Shown here one piece after another: positions 26,951 through 35,100 of a stretch of DNA of 64,000 nt. Each line of letters begins with the position of its first letter. Within the stretch, counting starts at the first letter, position 1. The stretch comes from Arsukibacterium sp. UBA3155 (lineage in GTDB: Bacteria; Pseudomonadota; Gammaproteobacteria; Enterobacterales; Alteromonadaceae), in the NCBI GenBank assembly GCA_002364615.1, contig DEYP01000003.1, positions 1 through 64,000 on the forward strand, written 5' to 3'. The notes beneath the pieces were generated by a model. That model searched no databases and was not told where the DNA came from. It saw only the letters and a program-made list of their open reading frames with translations. The position numbers and the translations under genes are program-made.

Positions 26951-27273
26951 TTAACATCAATACTGCCGTGTTTAGTCTGGGTATACAGGGTGTAAGGCAG
27001 TACAGCGGTATCGGCGACGAAGGAGAAGGTGCCATCGATAATAAAAAACGGCACATTGTTAAAGCTACTACCCAGGTTAACCTGCCGGCTTGGTTCACCA
27101 TTAAACTTGCATAAGTTATAGGAAAAGCCGCTGTAAATCCGCGGTATGCTCTGACAGTAACTTTGCTTGCCTTCGTGCTCAATGCTGACATGCGTTGTGC
27201 TGGCAGGCAGTGTTTTTACCGTAGCACAGCCTGTCAGGCTAAGTATTATCAATGCTGATCCTAGTGTTTTCAT
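26947..27273 (-). CDS. YceK/YidQ family lipoprotein
   Basis: A 108-residue lipoprotein: MKTLGSALIILSLTGC signal with lipobox LTGC, then the family pattern CQSIPRIYSGFSYNLC and a C-terminal DGTFSFVADTAVLPYTLY. These match the YceK/YidQ (DUF1375) family, small outer-membrane-associated proteins of unknown role. I choose the ATG at 27273 over one eight codons upstream because it begins the signal peptide and has GGGA upstream. The stop overlaps the AraC relic's end. Confidence 0.85.
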   Translation of the reverse strand: MKTLGSALIILSLTGCATVKTLPASTTHVSIEHEGKQSYCQSIPRIYSGFSYNLCKFNGEPSRQVNLGSSFNNVPFFIIDGTFSFVADTAVLPYTLYTQTKHGSIDVN

Positions 27274-27454
27274 TGCATCGTCCCTGTATTTAAGCAAGCG
27301 CCGAGTTTAGAGTTAAGTAAACTTAAAGTAAATAAAAATCAGGTACAAACTGGTGACCGGAGACTACCAATTATCTGCACCTTCAATGCAGCCGGGTAAA
27401 GTTGTACTACTATCTTGAGGTGGTGAATTTAATACTTCTCGTAAGGAGAATGAA

Positions 27455-27964
27455 ATGGCTGATCTTTTATCAATTGCCAATATCGTTGCGGCTTTTGCGG
27501 CTATTGGCACAGCATGGCTGGGTATTGACACTTACCGCCGGCAAAAAGAGATTGATCTTGAATATCACAAGGAACAGCTGGAGCGCGAGGCTGTTACTGA
27601 ATATTTGGCTTCACTGGATACATTAATTAATCATGCAGCTTACTGCGAGGGTCATGGCGCTCACGATCAAGCAGATAAGATACTATTATGCAAAAAGAAT
27701 ATTAATAAAATATACATATATGCACCGGCTGAAGTCGTTAAGGCTATGGATAACTTACTGACAGAAGCCACAGACCTGGCCAGTGTTATTTCCAAAATCC
27801 CAAATGCTGAGATGTTTGATAAAGATAAAGAGGCGCTGTACGACAACGAACGAACTAAAACCCAGAATGCTTACCTAGTGGCCGTTAACGTGGCAAGAAA
27901 ACATGTCGGCTTACATAAGCAACCGGTTAGTGCAGTTCAATTGTTTTTGCTTGGTAAAAAGTAA
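27455..27964 (+). CDS. hypothetical protein with N-terminal membrane anchor
   Basis: A 169-residue protein. One hydrophobic segment (about residues 6-24) is followed by a basic, highly charged helical region (YRRQKEIDLEYHKEQLERE) and a long helical domain, so it is probably a single-pass inner-membrane protein facing the cytoplasm. A very good AAGGAGAATGAA site precedes the ATG. No family recognised. More AT-rich than neighbours and probably an accessory gene. Confidence 0.7.
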   Translation: MADLLSIANIVAAFAAIGTAWLGIDTYRRQKEIDLEYHKEQLEREAVTEYLASLDTLINHAAYCEGHGAHDQADKILLCKKNINKIYIYAPAEVVKAMDNLLTEATDLASVISKIPNAEMFDKDKEALYDNERTKTQNAYLVAVNVARKHVGLHKQPVSAVQLFLLGKK

Positions 27965-28050
27965 TTGTGGCTCGTGCAACTTGCCAACAGCTAAATATAC
28001 CGTGTACCTTGGCGCTAACCTCTTAAAAGCAATGAAACAGGAAGCGTGAT

Positions 28051-28269
28051 ATGGCAACAGCATTTAAAGAGTACAAAATGATTTATATTGCCGAAGGCGG
28101 CTGCGGCACTATTTTTCTGGGTGCGTCGGGTTTACCGCTAAAAAAGGTAGAAGCCGAGCTGAACGCCCAGGCAGCACAGGGCTGGCAGGTGGTGTTTCAG
28201 CTGATTGAACAAAAGCGTTTCTGGCTGTTCTGGAGCCGTGAAGCCATGGTCGTTACCTTGGGACGCTAA
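28051..28269 (+). CDS. DUF4177 family protein
   Basis: A 72-residue protein whose pattern (KEYKMIYI at the start, VEAELNAQAAQGWQVVFQL in the middle) matches DUF4177: a short beta-hairpin, a helix with LN..a..GWxvv, then strands. Function unknown. It starts a tight cluster with yidD (1 bp gap) and a TM2 protein. AGGAAG precedes the ATG. Confidence 0.75.
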   Translation: MATAFKEYKMIYIAEGGCGTIFLGASGLPLKKVEAELNAQAAQGWQVVFQLIEQKRFWLFWSREAMVVTLGR

Positions 28270-28270
28270 A

Positions 28271-28531
28271 ATGCAGCGGTTATTGTTATGGCTAATTCGT
28301 CGCTACCGTAAAACCGGTGGCGGCATGCGCTGGTTTGGCATTGACTGTAACTTTGAACCAAGTTGCTCCGCTTACACTTACACCGCTATTAAACGGTTTG
28401 GTTCGCGCAGAGGCATTGCCCTGGGCTGGCAGCGGATTAAACGTTGTAACCGCCATGACAGCTTTTGTAAATGTATAGAACCGGTGCCACTGGCTGGAGA
28501 AATTAGCAATGTTGAATCGGCAACAGGTTGA
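28271..28531 (+). CDS. yidD: membrane protein insertion efficiency factor YidD
   Basis: An 86-residue basic protein with the YidD signature GGGMRWFGIDCNFEPSCSAY, AIKRFGSRRGIALGWQRI and RC. YidD is a small membrane-associated factor thought to help YidC insert membrane proteins. Unlike the usual rpmH-rnpA-yidD-yidC context, here it sits between DUF4177 and TM2 genes, so it is likely a second or relocated copy. The start is ATG 28271; an upstream in-frame ATG lies inside the previous gene. The 3' end overlaps the next gene by 23 nt. Confidence 0.9.
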   Translation: MQRLLLWLIRRYRKTGGGMRWFGIDCNFEPSCSAYTYTAIKRFGSRRGIALGWQRIKRCNRHDSFCKCIEPVPLAGEISNVESATG

Positions 28532-28895
28532 TGCCGAAGAAGAACGGCTGCGCGAGCTGGTTGCCGCCCTGCCGGCTGAACAGCGCAAAATATTTTACCA
28601 GCAGTTAAAGCCTCTGCTGCGCGACCCTGATACTTACGCCACATTGAACTGGTGTTTTTTAGCCGGTCTGCACCATTTTTACCTCGGCCTGTGGGGCCGG
28701 GGACTGGTTAATTTACTGGTTTTTATTGCTGGGGCGGTCTTACTGTTTACCCCTCTTGTTTTAGTGGGTATTGTTTTGCTGCTACTGATTAGTGTAGTGG
28801 AACTGTGGGCGCTGTTTCGCGCCCAGATTATTATTCAGGACTGGAATAATAAGATTATGCGCCGCTTATTGCAGCGCTTAGCAGCGAAGGCTTAA
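28509..28895 (+). CDS. TM2-domain-like membrane protein
   Basis: A 128-residue protein with a charged N-terminal helix (1-40), a TM2-like module LNWCFLAGLHHFYLGLWGRG with two membrane segments (about 47-95), and a basic C-terminus. It overlaps yidD, so the three genes form an operon. The TM2 family is functionally undefined. The stop codon overlaps that of the convergent VNG-repeat gene by 4 nt. Confidence 0.8.
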   Translation: MLNRQQVDAEEERLRELVAALPAEQRKIFYQQLKPLLRDPDTYATLNWCFLAGLHHFYLGLWGRGLVNLLVFIAGAVLLFTPLVLVGIVLLLLISVVELWALFRAQIIIQDWNNKIMRRLLQRLAAKA

Positions 28896-29557
28896 AAGCG
28901 TTCAACCACTTTGGCCTGCATGGCCGGGTTGGCCAGTTTCAGCTCTACCGGTTGCTCCAGAATAATCTGGCCTTCTACCACAGCATCGGCGGCAATATGC
29001 AGGCTAGGTTTGTTATTATTGTTCCAGCCAAAAAATGATTTCTTTTTACCCGCTTTTTTAAATACCACATCGCCCTTTACCACGGTGTTGCCTGCCAGGG
29101 TGATATCACCATTTACCGTACTGATATTCTGCGCCAGCTGAGCACTTTGCAGCGTTATATCGCCATTTACTGTACTGACATCACCAGCAACAACCGCGTT
29201 ATCGCCCAGCTTAATTGCACCATTTACTGTGCTAAGGCTTTGATTAACAGTAAAGTTACGGCCGGCTTCAATTGACCCATTGACTGTTTCAGCACTATCA
29301 ACTAAGACATCGTCACGCATCTTAATGCCGCCATTTACCAGCGATACGGTTTTGGCGCTGCTATTGCTGGCCATTTTCACACTGCCATTTACCAGTGACA
29401 CATTGCCATAGTGCTCACCGCTGCCGACCACAGCACTGCCCATCACTTTGTCGATATTGCCAAAAGCGCTATCAGCCGCCGCGCTGTTAAAGACGCCGCT
29501 ATACATGACTGCAGCAGCAATGAAGGTGGTAATAGTGGCAAATTTCAAGAATTTCAT
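28892..29557 (-). CDS. exported VNG-repeat protein (bactofilin/DUF4097-like beta-helix)
   Basis: A 221-residue protein with a signal peptide (cleavage near 28). The mature chain is built of six to seven repeats of about 17-20 residues with the core V-N-G (LVNGSVKM, LVNGGIKM, TVNGSIEA, TVNGAIKL, TVNGDITL twice), ending in a Lys-rich segment and a short tail. Such right-handed beta-solenoid repeats occur in polymer-forming or adhesin-like proteins. Whether it polymerises is unknown. AAGGAAATAACC lies upstream of the ATG. Confidence 0.8.
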   Translation of the reverse strand: MKFLKFATITTFIAAAVMYSGVFNSAAADSAFGNIDKVMGSAVVGSGEHYGNVSLVNGSVKMASNSSAKTVSLVNGGIKMRDDVLVDSAETVNGSIEAGRNFTVNQSLSTVNGAIKLGDNAVVAGDVSTVNGDITLQSAQLAQNISTVNGDITLAGNTVVKGDVVFKKAGKKKSFFGWNNNNKPSLHIAADAVVEGQIILEQPVELKLANPAMQAKVVERF

Positions 29558-29731
29558 GGTTATTTCCTTATTGGTTGTTTATTGCTGCTTGTACTGCAAA
29601 AGCGCTGCCACAAGTTAAACCATTAATAAATAACAGATAAAACCATCTCCCCGTCTGCACCATTCCAAGTTTTCGCCATTATTTGGTGAAAAACACCACT
29701 TAATAGAATAATAGCGCGATTCGACAGACCA

Positions 29732-30292
29732 TCATGGCATTATTCTGGCCAGTACCGTTGCAGGGGTGGTAAGAGGTAACGCCAGAATGGCCGCCTCACC
29801 CGAAGCAGGAAAGTAGCCGGTCAGAGCGGTAAAGTTAACCTGATGGCTAACCAGTACGGTTGGTGCCGGCAGCTTAGACAGGGAAAACCGTTGTACTAAG
29901 GCTGTCGTCTGCTGCTGTCGATCGCCCTGGCCAGCAAAAAAAGAATTAAGCGCCGGCATAGCTTGTACCTTGGCGATGGCCATTAATTCAGCTGTTTCCA
30001 GGCAACGGCACCACTGGCTACTGTATACTGCAATATCTTCTGCAACCTGCTGGCGCAGTAGCTCCCCAAAGGCTTTTGCCTGTTGCCGGCCCTGGTTATT
30101 TAAATTGCGCTGCGTGCTGCAATCAGCCAGCTCAAAACCTGCCGGATCACCGGTGCCTGGCGCTAACGCATGGCGCATAATGAGCACAGCCTTACCCTCA
30201 CGCCAGGCAGCCCAAGCCGCGCCATTAGCCGCATCATTGGCATATAGCACACCGCTAAATAAGGTGCATAGAAGTATTATTACGAGTTTCAT
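29732..30292 (-). CDS. exported histidine phosphatase family protein
   Basis: A 186-residue protein with a signal peptide (MKLVIILLCTLFSGVLYA). The catalytic block reads LIMRHALAPG, so the RHG motif is RHA; downstream SSQWCRCLETAE and VLVSHQVNF supply the second Arg and the second His expected of the phosphohistidine phosphatase fold. It is probably a periplasmic phosphatase of unknown substrate. I prefer ATG 30292 (after AAGGG) over the one seven codons upstream. Confidence 0.85.
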   Translation of the reverse strand: MKLVIILLCTLFSGVLYANDAANGAAWAAWREGKAVLIMRHALAPGTGDPAGFELADCSTQRNLNNQGRQQAKAFGELLRQQVAEDIAVYSSQWCRCLETAELMAIAKVQAMPALNSFFAGQGDRQQQTTALVQRFSLSKLPAPTVLVSHQVNFTALTGYFPASGEAAILALPLTTPATVLARIMP

Positions 30293-30515
30293 TGGCATCC
30301 CTTGTTGCTTCAAAGTTACCTATGCTACGGCCGATAGCGGTGGCAGGTTTACCACAATGTCCATCACACTAGTGCACTACAGCTCTGTAAGACTTACCTG
30401 CTTATACTAAAAATATTACGTCCTTCGTCCGTCAGCGTAGCAGCTAATCGTTGCACTAGCGGTTTTTACTGGTCTGCGCCCTGTTTTGAATGTGGTATCG
30501 GTATTGCTTTACTCT

Positions 30516-30545
30516 TTGCAGTCTTATTTAAACATCCTGCATAAT
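30516..30545 (+). promoter_or_regulatory. candidate promoter of the SDR gene
   Basis: TTGCAG (30516-30521) and CATAAT (30540-30545) with an 18-base spacer, 26 bp before the ATG. Consensus match only. Confidence 0.4.
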
Positions 30546-30570
30546 TTTAGCTTAATAGAGGACAACGACG

Positions 30571-31260
30571 ATGAGTAACGACAAAAACGCAAAAGTAGTA
30601 CTGATTACCGGCGCTTCCAGCGGCATTGGTGCAGCAACGGTGCAAAAAGTGGTCGCCGCGGGACACCAAGCGGTTATTACCGCCAGAAGCGCTGACAAGT
30701 TAAATGACCTTGCCGATCGTCTGGGTACCGATAAGGTATTAGCGGTCACTGCCGATGTGTCAAAACTGGCTGAAATTAGTCATGTGGTACAAAAAGCTAT
30801 AGATAAGTTTGGCCGTCTGGACGTGGTGTTCGCCAATGCCGGCACGGGTGTCAATACCGCAGGCATTGCTGACGGAGACCCGAGTGAATGGCAAACCATG
30901 CTTGATGTCAATGTGAATGGCCTGTTGTTCACTGCTAAAGCCAGCCTGCCAGCGCTGAAGAAAACACAGGGCCACTTTATTGTGACCAGTTCAGTGGCAG
31001 GCAAAATAACTCTGCAAGGGTCTGTCTATGGCGCATCCAAGTGGTTTGCATATGGCTTTGGCCAGAATTTAGCCGCTGAAATGAAACAGTGGAACGGCCG
31101 CTGCACCACCATTTGCCCTGGCATGGTGAATACGCCGTTTTTTGACGAAGCTAAACCCGACAAGTTACAGCCGGAAGATATTGCTGATGCCGTCATGTTT
31201 GCTATTTCAGCTAATCCGCGGTGTGATGTGCGGGAAATAACTCTGATGCCCGCCAATTAA
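30571..31260 (+). CDS. short-chain dehydrogenase/reductase (SDR)
   Basis: A 229-residue cytoplasmic oxidoreductase with the classical SDR features: TGASSGIG cofactor loop (residues 13-20), NAG (89-91), catalytic Ser near 140 and YGASK (Tyr153, Lys157), and PGMVNTPFF after it. Arg39 after the second beta strand (ITARS) suggests NADP preference. Closest in style to YdfG-like serine/3-hydroxy acid dehydrogenases; substrate not determinable. GAGGACAACGACG precedes the ATG. Confidence 0.92.
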   Translation: MSNDKNAKVVLITGASSGIGAATVQKVVAAGHQAVITARSADKLNDLADRLGTDKVLAVTADVSKLAEISHVVQKAIDKFGRLDVVFANAGTGVNTAGIADGDPSEWQTMLDVNVNGLLFTAKASLPALKKTQGHFIVTSSVAGKITLQGSVYGASKWFAYGFGQNLAAEMKQWNGRCTTICPGMVNTPFFDEAKPDKLQPEDIADAVMFAISANPRCDVREITLMPAN

Positions 31261-31452
31261 CTAAGTCACAATGCGTTATTACTATCGAACTAAACTGGAC
31301 AGCGCGACAGCAAATTCAGGCTTTATTGCGGCGTTTCTGCCTGGCTAAGCGATCATTTCTTGCCAATACAACCGCGCTACAGGTAAGTTAGGACTTTGCA
31401 ATTACGCTACAACGTGCAATACGCACGGTCTGATACTAACCATGAGATATTT

Positions 31453-32076
31453 ATGACTGACTCAAAATGGCTTGTGCTGTTAACAGCATTACTGATGACG
31501 GGTTGCGCCGGGATGGACAAATCGCAGTGCCTGACTGCTGACTGGCGTACTATTGGCTTTGAAGACGGCGCCAATGGTAAGCCTGAAACGGCCATCGCTA
31601 CTTATCGGCAAGAGTGTGCCGATCACGGTGTCACCCCTGAGCTGAATGCATACCGGCTGGGCCACCGCGCAGGATCAGAGCGTTTTTGCACCCGGGTTAA
31701 TGGCTTTAATGTGGGTAAACGGGGAACAAGTTATCAGAACAGTTGCATGCCAGATTTAGAAGCAGAATTTTTGCCGGGTTACCGTGATGGCAAAGCCTTA
31801 TATGACTTGCAACGTGGTTTAAATTTCGCCCGCGCGGCTGTCGATAAGCAACATCGCCTGATTAGTGCGCTGGAGCAGGATATCGTGAGCAACACTGAGT
31901 TGCTGGTGGCAGACGGTTTAAGCCGTGAGGAAAGAGTGCAGCTATTATATGACATTGAAATGCTGAAAACCGAGCTAGGTAATGCGATAAACCTGCTGCC
32001 TGCATTGGAGCATGATGCCTATTTGGCTGAGCAGGCTTATATTAAGGCTGAGCAGCGTTTGCGGGATCACCTTTAA
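31453..32076 (+). CDS. DUF2799 family lipoprotein
   Basis: A 207-residue lipoprotein starting with a signal and lipobox MTGC. The mature part follows the DUF2799 pattern: W(R)TIGFEDGANGK, CADHGVTPELNAYRLGHRAG, YCxx-like cysteines and FLPGYRDGKALYDL. The C-terminal third is a long charged helix. Function unknown. The start ATG 31453 puts the signal peptide at the N-terminus; the longer frame upstream lacks a ribosome site. The 190 bp in front of it show no other feature. Confidence 0.8.
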   Translation: MTDSKWLVLLTALLMTGCAGMDKSQCLTADWRTIGFEDGANGKPETAIATYRQECADHGVTPELNAYRLGHRAGSERFCTRVNGFNVGKRGTSYQNSCMPDLEAEFLPGYRDGKALYDLQRGLNFARAAVDKQHRLISALEQDIVSNTELLVADGLSREERVQLLYDIEMLKTELGNAINLLPALEHDAYLAEQAYIKAEQRLRDHL

Positions 32077-32160
32077 ACCGCATTTATTATAAAAATATGT
32101 TTACCTTACAATAACACCAGAGTTATTATTTTAACTCGCGTTATTAGCAAGGAGCCTAAG

Positions 32161-33027
32161 GTGAAAAAAATAATAGTGTCATTGCTATTCAGTGGCAGTG
32201 TGTTGGCCAATTCTGCTCAGCAGGAACAGCAAATTAATATGATGCTGACCATGATGGAAAGCATGGGAGAAATGACCCGGATGGCAGAATGTATCGACCT
32301 GCCACAGGCCCGCCTGAAAAATGTCTACCAGCAAACCTTGATGGAATGCGGAGTGGGAGACATGGCAGCAGAAGAGCCTGACCCGCAACACACCGCCTGC
32401 CTGAAAAGCAGCCTGGTGAAGCGCAGCGGCGTGCCAGCGGACCGTTGGCTTGCATGTGAAAACAGTGATGAGGAACACGAAGACCCGTTAATGGCCGAAC
32501 TGGATGCGCTAAATGAGCAGATAGGTGAACGGGAACCGACCGCCGCCGAGCAACGTCAGATGGACCAGATCATTGAGCGAATGCAACAACGTGGCGTTGC
32601 TGACATGCAGCAGATGGTAGATGCAATGATTGCAGGCAGCCAGGGCTCAGAAGCATCTGTTACCCTGCCGGTGTATCCAGAGGCGAAATTACTGATTAAT
32701 ATCCCCTCCCAGGGCGACATTGAAATTGCAGAACAACGTTACATCACCTTACCGGGGGCTTCATTTGTAACAACGGCAAGCCCAGCCCAGGTATTGGAAT
32801 TTTATCGTCAGCAATTACCCGGCTACCGGATACACCGTTCAGCATTATCGGCGGCAACCGATGTCGCTTATATGCAAAATATACCGGTAGATTTTGATTA
32901 CAGTCGAGATTTTGGCCGGGCTTTCAGTATTCCACACATTTATATTCAGCCTGCTAAAGCGGGTTCGCAACAGCAGTTACCTGGCGCACAAACGTTGTTT
33001 TTTGTGTACTACCAACCCGCTGAATAA
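32161..33027 (+). CDS. exported protein of unknown function
   Basis: A 288-residue protein initiated at GTG after a perfect AAGGAG. Signal peptide MKKIIVSLLFSGSVLA, then a helical, Met- and Gln-rich region (about 20-160) containing four cysteines, and a C-terminal beta-rich domain (about 165-285) with the phrase SPAQVLEFYRQQLPGYRI. That phrase is common in periplasmic proteins whose C-terminal domain compares surface-exposed lipid or polymer. Family not recognised. Confidence 0.75.
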   Translation: MKKIIVSLLFSGSVLANSAQQEQQINMMLTMMESMGEMTRMAECIDLPQARLKNVYQQTLMECGVGDMAAEEPDPQHTACLKSSLVKRSGVPADRWLACENSDEEHEDPLMAELDALNEQIGEREPTAAEQRQMDQIIERMQQRGVADMQQMVDAMIAGSQGSEASVTLPVYPEAKLLINIPSQGDIEIAEQRYITLPGASFVTTASPAQVLEFYRQQLPGYRIHRSALSAATDVAYMQNIPVDFDYSRDFGRAFSIPHIYIQPAKAGSQQQLPGAQTLFFVYYQPAE

Positions 33028-33030
33028 GCA

Positions 33031-33885
33031 CTAATCGTCCTGGTCCGCGGCAACGCGGGCCCGGCGTTCTTCCTCTTCGGCAAATGCGGCTTTAATTTGC
33101 TCCAGCACCGAATCCACATCAGCAGCGCTTTCGTCAGCAATAAATTCACCGGTCAATTCGGTATCCGGGGTAAGCTCGCCGGCTTCGTACAGCGCCCAGA
33201 TCTCGCCGGCGTAGTTAGTACTCAGTAATTCAGGCGCATAGAGGCCGTAGTAGTCGCGCATATTGTTAATATCGCGCTCCAGCATCCATTTGGCATTGTT
33301 ATTGGCGGCGGCGTCTACCGCTTGCGGCAAGTCAATAATCACCGGGCCGTAATCGTCGACCAGCACATTAAACTCAGACAAGTCGCCATGCACCAGGCCC
33401 TCGCACAACATCATTACCACGTATTGCATCATGGTCGCGTGATCGGCCAGCGCAATCTCTTCCGCCATAGCAACATCGCCTAAGCGCGGCGCGACCATAC
33501 CTTCATCATCGCATACCAGTTCCATCAGCAGCACACCGTCATAACAGCCATAAGGTTGCGGCACCCTTACCCCGGCTTTGGCCAACTTAAACAAAGCGTC
33601 TACTTCGGCGTTCTGCCAGCTTTGCTCTTGCTGGGCCCTGCCGAATTTTGAGCCTTTTTCAATAGCACGGGCCCGGCGGCTATTGCGCCCTTTTCGGCCT
33701 TCCTGATAGAGAACTGCCTGTTTAAAGCTACGTTTGTCCGCTTCTTTATAAACTTTGGCGCAGCGAATATCCTCGCCACAGCGGACGATATATACGGAGG
33801 CTTCTTTGCCACTCATCAGTGGCCGGATAACTTCATCCACCAGACCTTCGTCGACCAGCGGCTGAATACGTTTCGGTATTTTCAT
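33031..33885 (-). CDS. RIO1-family atypical serine/threonine kinase
   Basis: A 284-residue cytoplasmic kinase with MSGKEASVY (nucleotide-loop equivalent, 24-32), Lys44 in RCAKVYKE, the flexible RSFKQAVLYQEGRKGR loop, catalytic loop VHGDLSEFN (Asp168, Asn173) and metal-binding Asp185 in IIDLPQAV. RIO1 kinases are best known from archaea and eukaryotes, where they act in ribosome maturation; bacterial members like this are patchily distributed and poorly understood. The C-terminal 50 residues are acidic. Stop codon 1 bp from the convergent exported gene. Confidence 0.93.
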   Translation of the reverse strand: MKIPKRIQPLVDEGLVDEVIRPLMSGKEASVYIVRCGEDIRCAKVYKEADKRSFKQAVLYQEGRKGRNSRRARAIEKGSKFGRAQQEQSWQNAEVDALFKLAKAGVRVPQPYGCYDGVLLMELVCDDEGMVAPRLGDVAMAEEIALADHATMMQYVVMMLCEGLVHGDLSEFNVLVDDYGPVIIDLPQAVDAAANNNAKWMLERDINNMRDYYGLYAPELLSTNYAGEIWALYEAGELTPDTELTGEFIADESAADVDSVLEQIKAAFAEEEERRARVAADQDD

Positions 33886-34052
33886 AGCGCCCTTATACCC
33901 TAGTTAACAACGCCAGGGAATATGCCAGCGGGGTCCAGACGTGAAAAAAGTTAGTTAATAAGTTGGTCAAGAAGCCAACGTAGCGTAGCTAAGGCCTGCA
34001 ATATTTACTGCCTCCAGTAACTTTTTACGGGTCTGTGAAAGGTCGCCATAAC

Positions 34053-34080
34053 AAAAAGCCAACAGCTGCAAGCAGTTGGC
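34053..34080 (-). terminator. probable minus-strand terminator upstream of the copper protein gene
   Basis: On the minus strand GCCAACTGC...GCTGTTGGC (34058-34080, small internal bulge) is followed by TTTTTG (34053-34057). It would stop transcripts coming from the MAPEG gene after they pass antisense through the copper-storage gene, and shield the RIO kinase. Confidence 0.55.
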
Positions 34081-34148
34081 GCATTGGCATGAAGTTCGCT
34101 TCTGTTGCTTATGCAAGAGTTCAGAAACTTTTACTATCTGGAGGTTTT

Positions 34149-34478
34149 ATGTCACATGAAAAATATGATACCTGCATTGATGCCTGTAATACCTGCGCCA
34201 ATGCCTGCGACCATTGCTCTACTGCTTGTCTGCAAGAAGACAGTGTCGCAGATATGGAACGTTGTATCCGGCTCGATATAGATTGCGCTGCGCTATGTCG
34301 TTTAGCTGCAGCAGCGATGTCCCGCAGCAGCGAGCATGTTGCTGATATCTGTCGCCTGTGCGCGACACTTTGTGAAGCGTGCGCTACAGAGTGCGGTAAG
34401 CATCAACACAGCCATTGTCTGGAATGTGCCGACGCCTGTCGTACCTGTGCGCAAACGTGTCAGGCAATGGCGGCCTGA
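34149..34478 (+). CDS. four-helix-bundle copper-storage protein (Csp/DUF326)
   Basis: A 109-residue protein with 19 cysteines arranged in C-x2-3-C patterns along four helices (CIDACNTCANACDHCSTAC at the N-terminus, CADACRTCAQTC near the end). This is the DUF326/Csp fold in which the cysteines line the bundle core and bind many Cu(I) ions. There is no signal peptide, so it resembles the cytosolic Csp3 type. The start is ATG 34149 (CTGGAGG site); the longer upstream frame is not supported. Likely copper-detoxifying or storage protein. Confidence 0.92.
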   Translation: MSHEKYDTCIDACNTCANACDHCSTACLQEDSVADMERCIRLDIDCAALCRLAAAAMSRSSEHVADICRLCATLCEACATECGKHQHSHCLECADACRTCAQTCQAMAA

Positions 34479-34505
34479 GTAGCGCCTCGCCAGTTAGCTT
34501 AGTAG

Positions 34506-34901
34506 TTAACTTAGCAGGGCTCTGCTGCCATACAGCATAAAAATGGCCAGCGCTGCCAGCAACAGTACTGCGAAGGTCAGGATCATACCAAAGACCCTGT
34601 ATTTTAATGGTTCCTGTTGCTGGCTTACGCCGTAAGCGTGCGACAAGCGCCCCACAAGCAAAGCAACGCCCAGAATATGCAGATATACCGCGGCCAGGCC
34701 ACTGTATTCAGCCAGAAACATCAGCAACAGGGCAAAAGGTACGTATTCGGCAAAGTTAGCCTGCACTCGTATTGCCCGCTCAAGTAATATCTGGCCATCA
34801 CTGCCTATCGCTACCTGATACTGATTTCGTCTGTTAATAACCCTGATACTTAATACAATAAACAAGATTGCCAGTATGCCGGCGTATAAAGCGGTTGTCA
34901 T
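34506..34901 (-). CDS. MAPEG family membrane protein
   Basis: A 131-residue four-helix membrane protein with the MAPEG core ERAIRVQANFAEYVPFALLLM and the GRLSHAYG segment, as in the glutathione transferase-like bacterial relatives (YecN type). Glutathione-dependent detoxification is possible but not shown. I start at ATG 34901, where the first helix begins; the longer frame adds a non-homologous leader. It converges on the copper-storage gene with only 27 bp between stops and no hairpin there. Confidence 0.88.
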   Translation of the reverse strand: MTTALYAGILAILFIVLSIRVINRRNQYQVAIGSDGQILLERAIRVQANFAEYVPFALLLMFLAEYSGLAAVYLHILGVALLVGRLSHAYGVSQQQEPLKYRVFGMILTFAVLLLAALAIFMLYGSRALLS

Positions 34902-35100
34902 GATGCCATACCCTATTATTACAGCAGGCCCGGTGCCGTGCTGGTCGCTAGCAGTATAAGCACAATTATATGAAATTGTGTGATACCGGATGTTTAAAAT
35001 CACCTGGCCAAAGCTAGCGTAAATTTACTTCCCCGCTTGGTTGGGATAATCTCTTTGCAACAATTACTTAATTCTAATATCTAAATCAGGGAATAAATGC

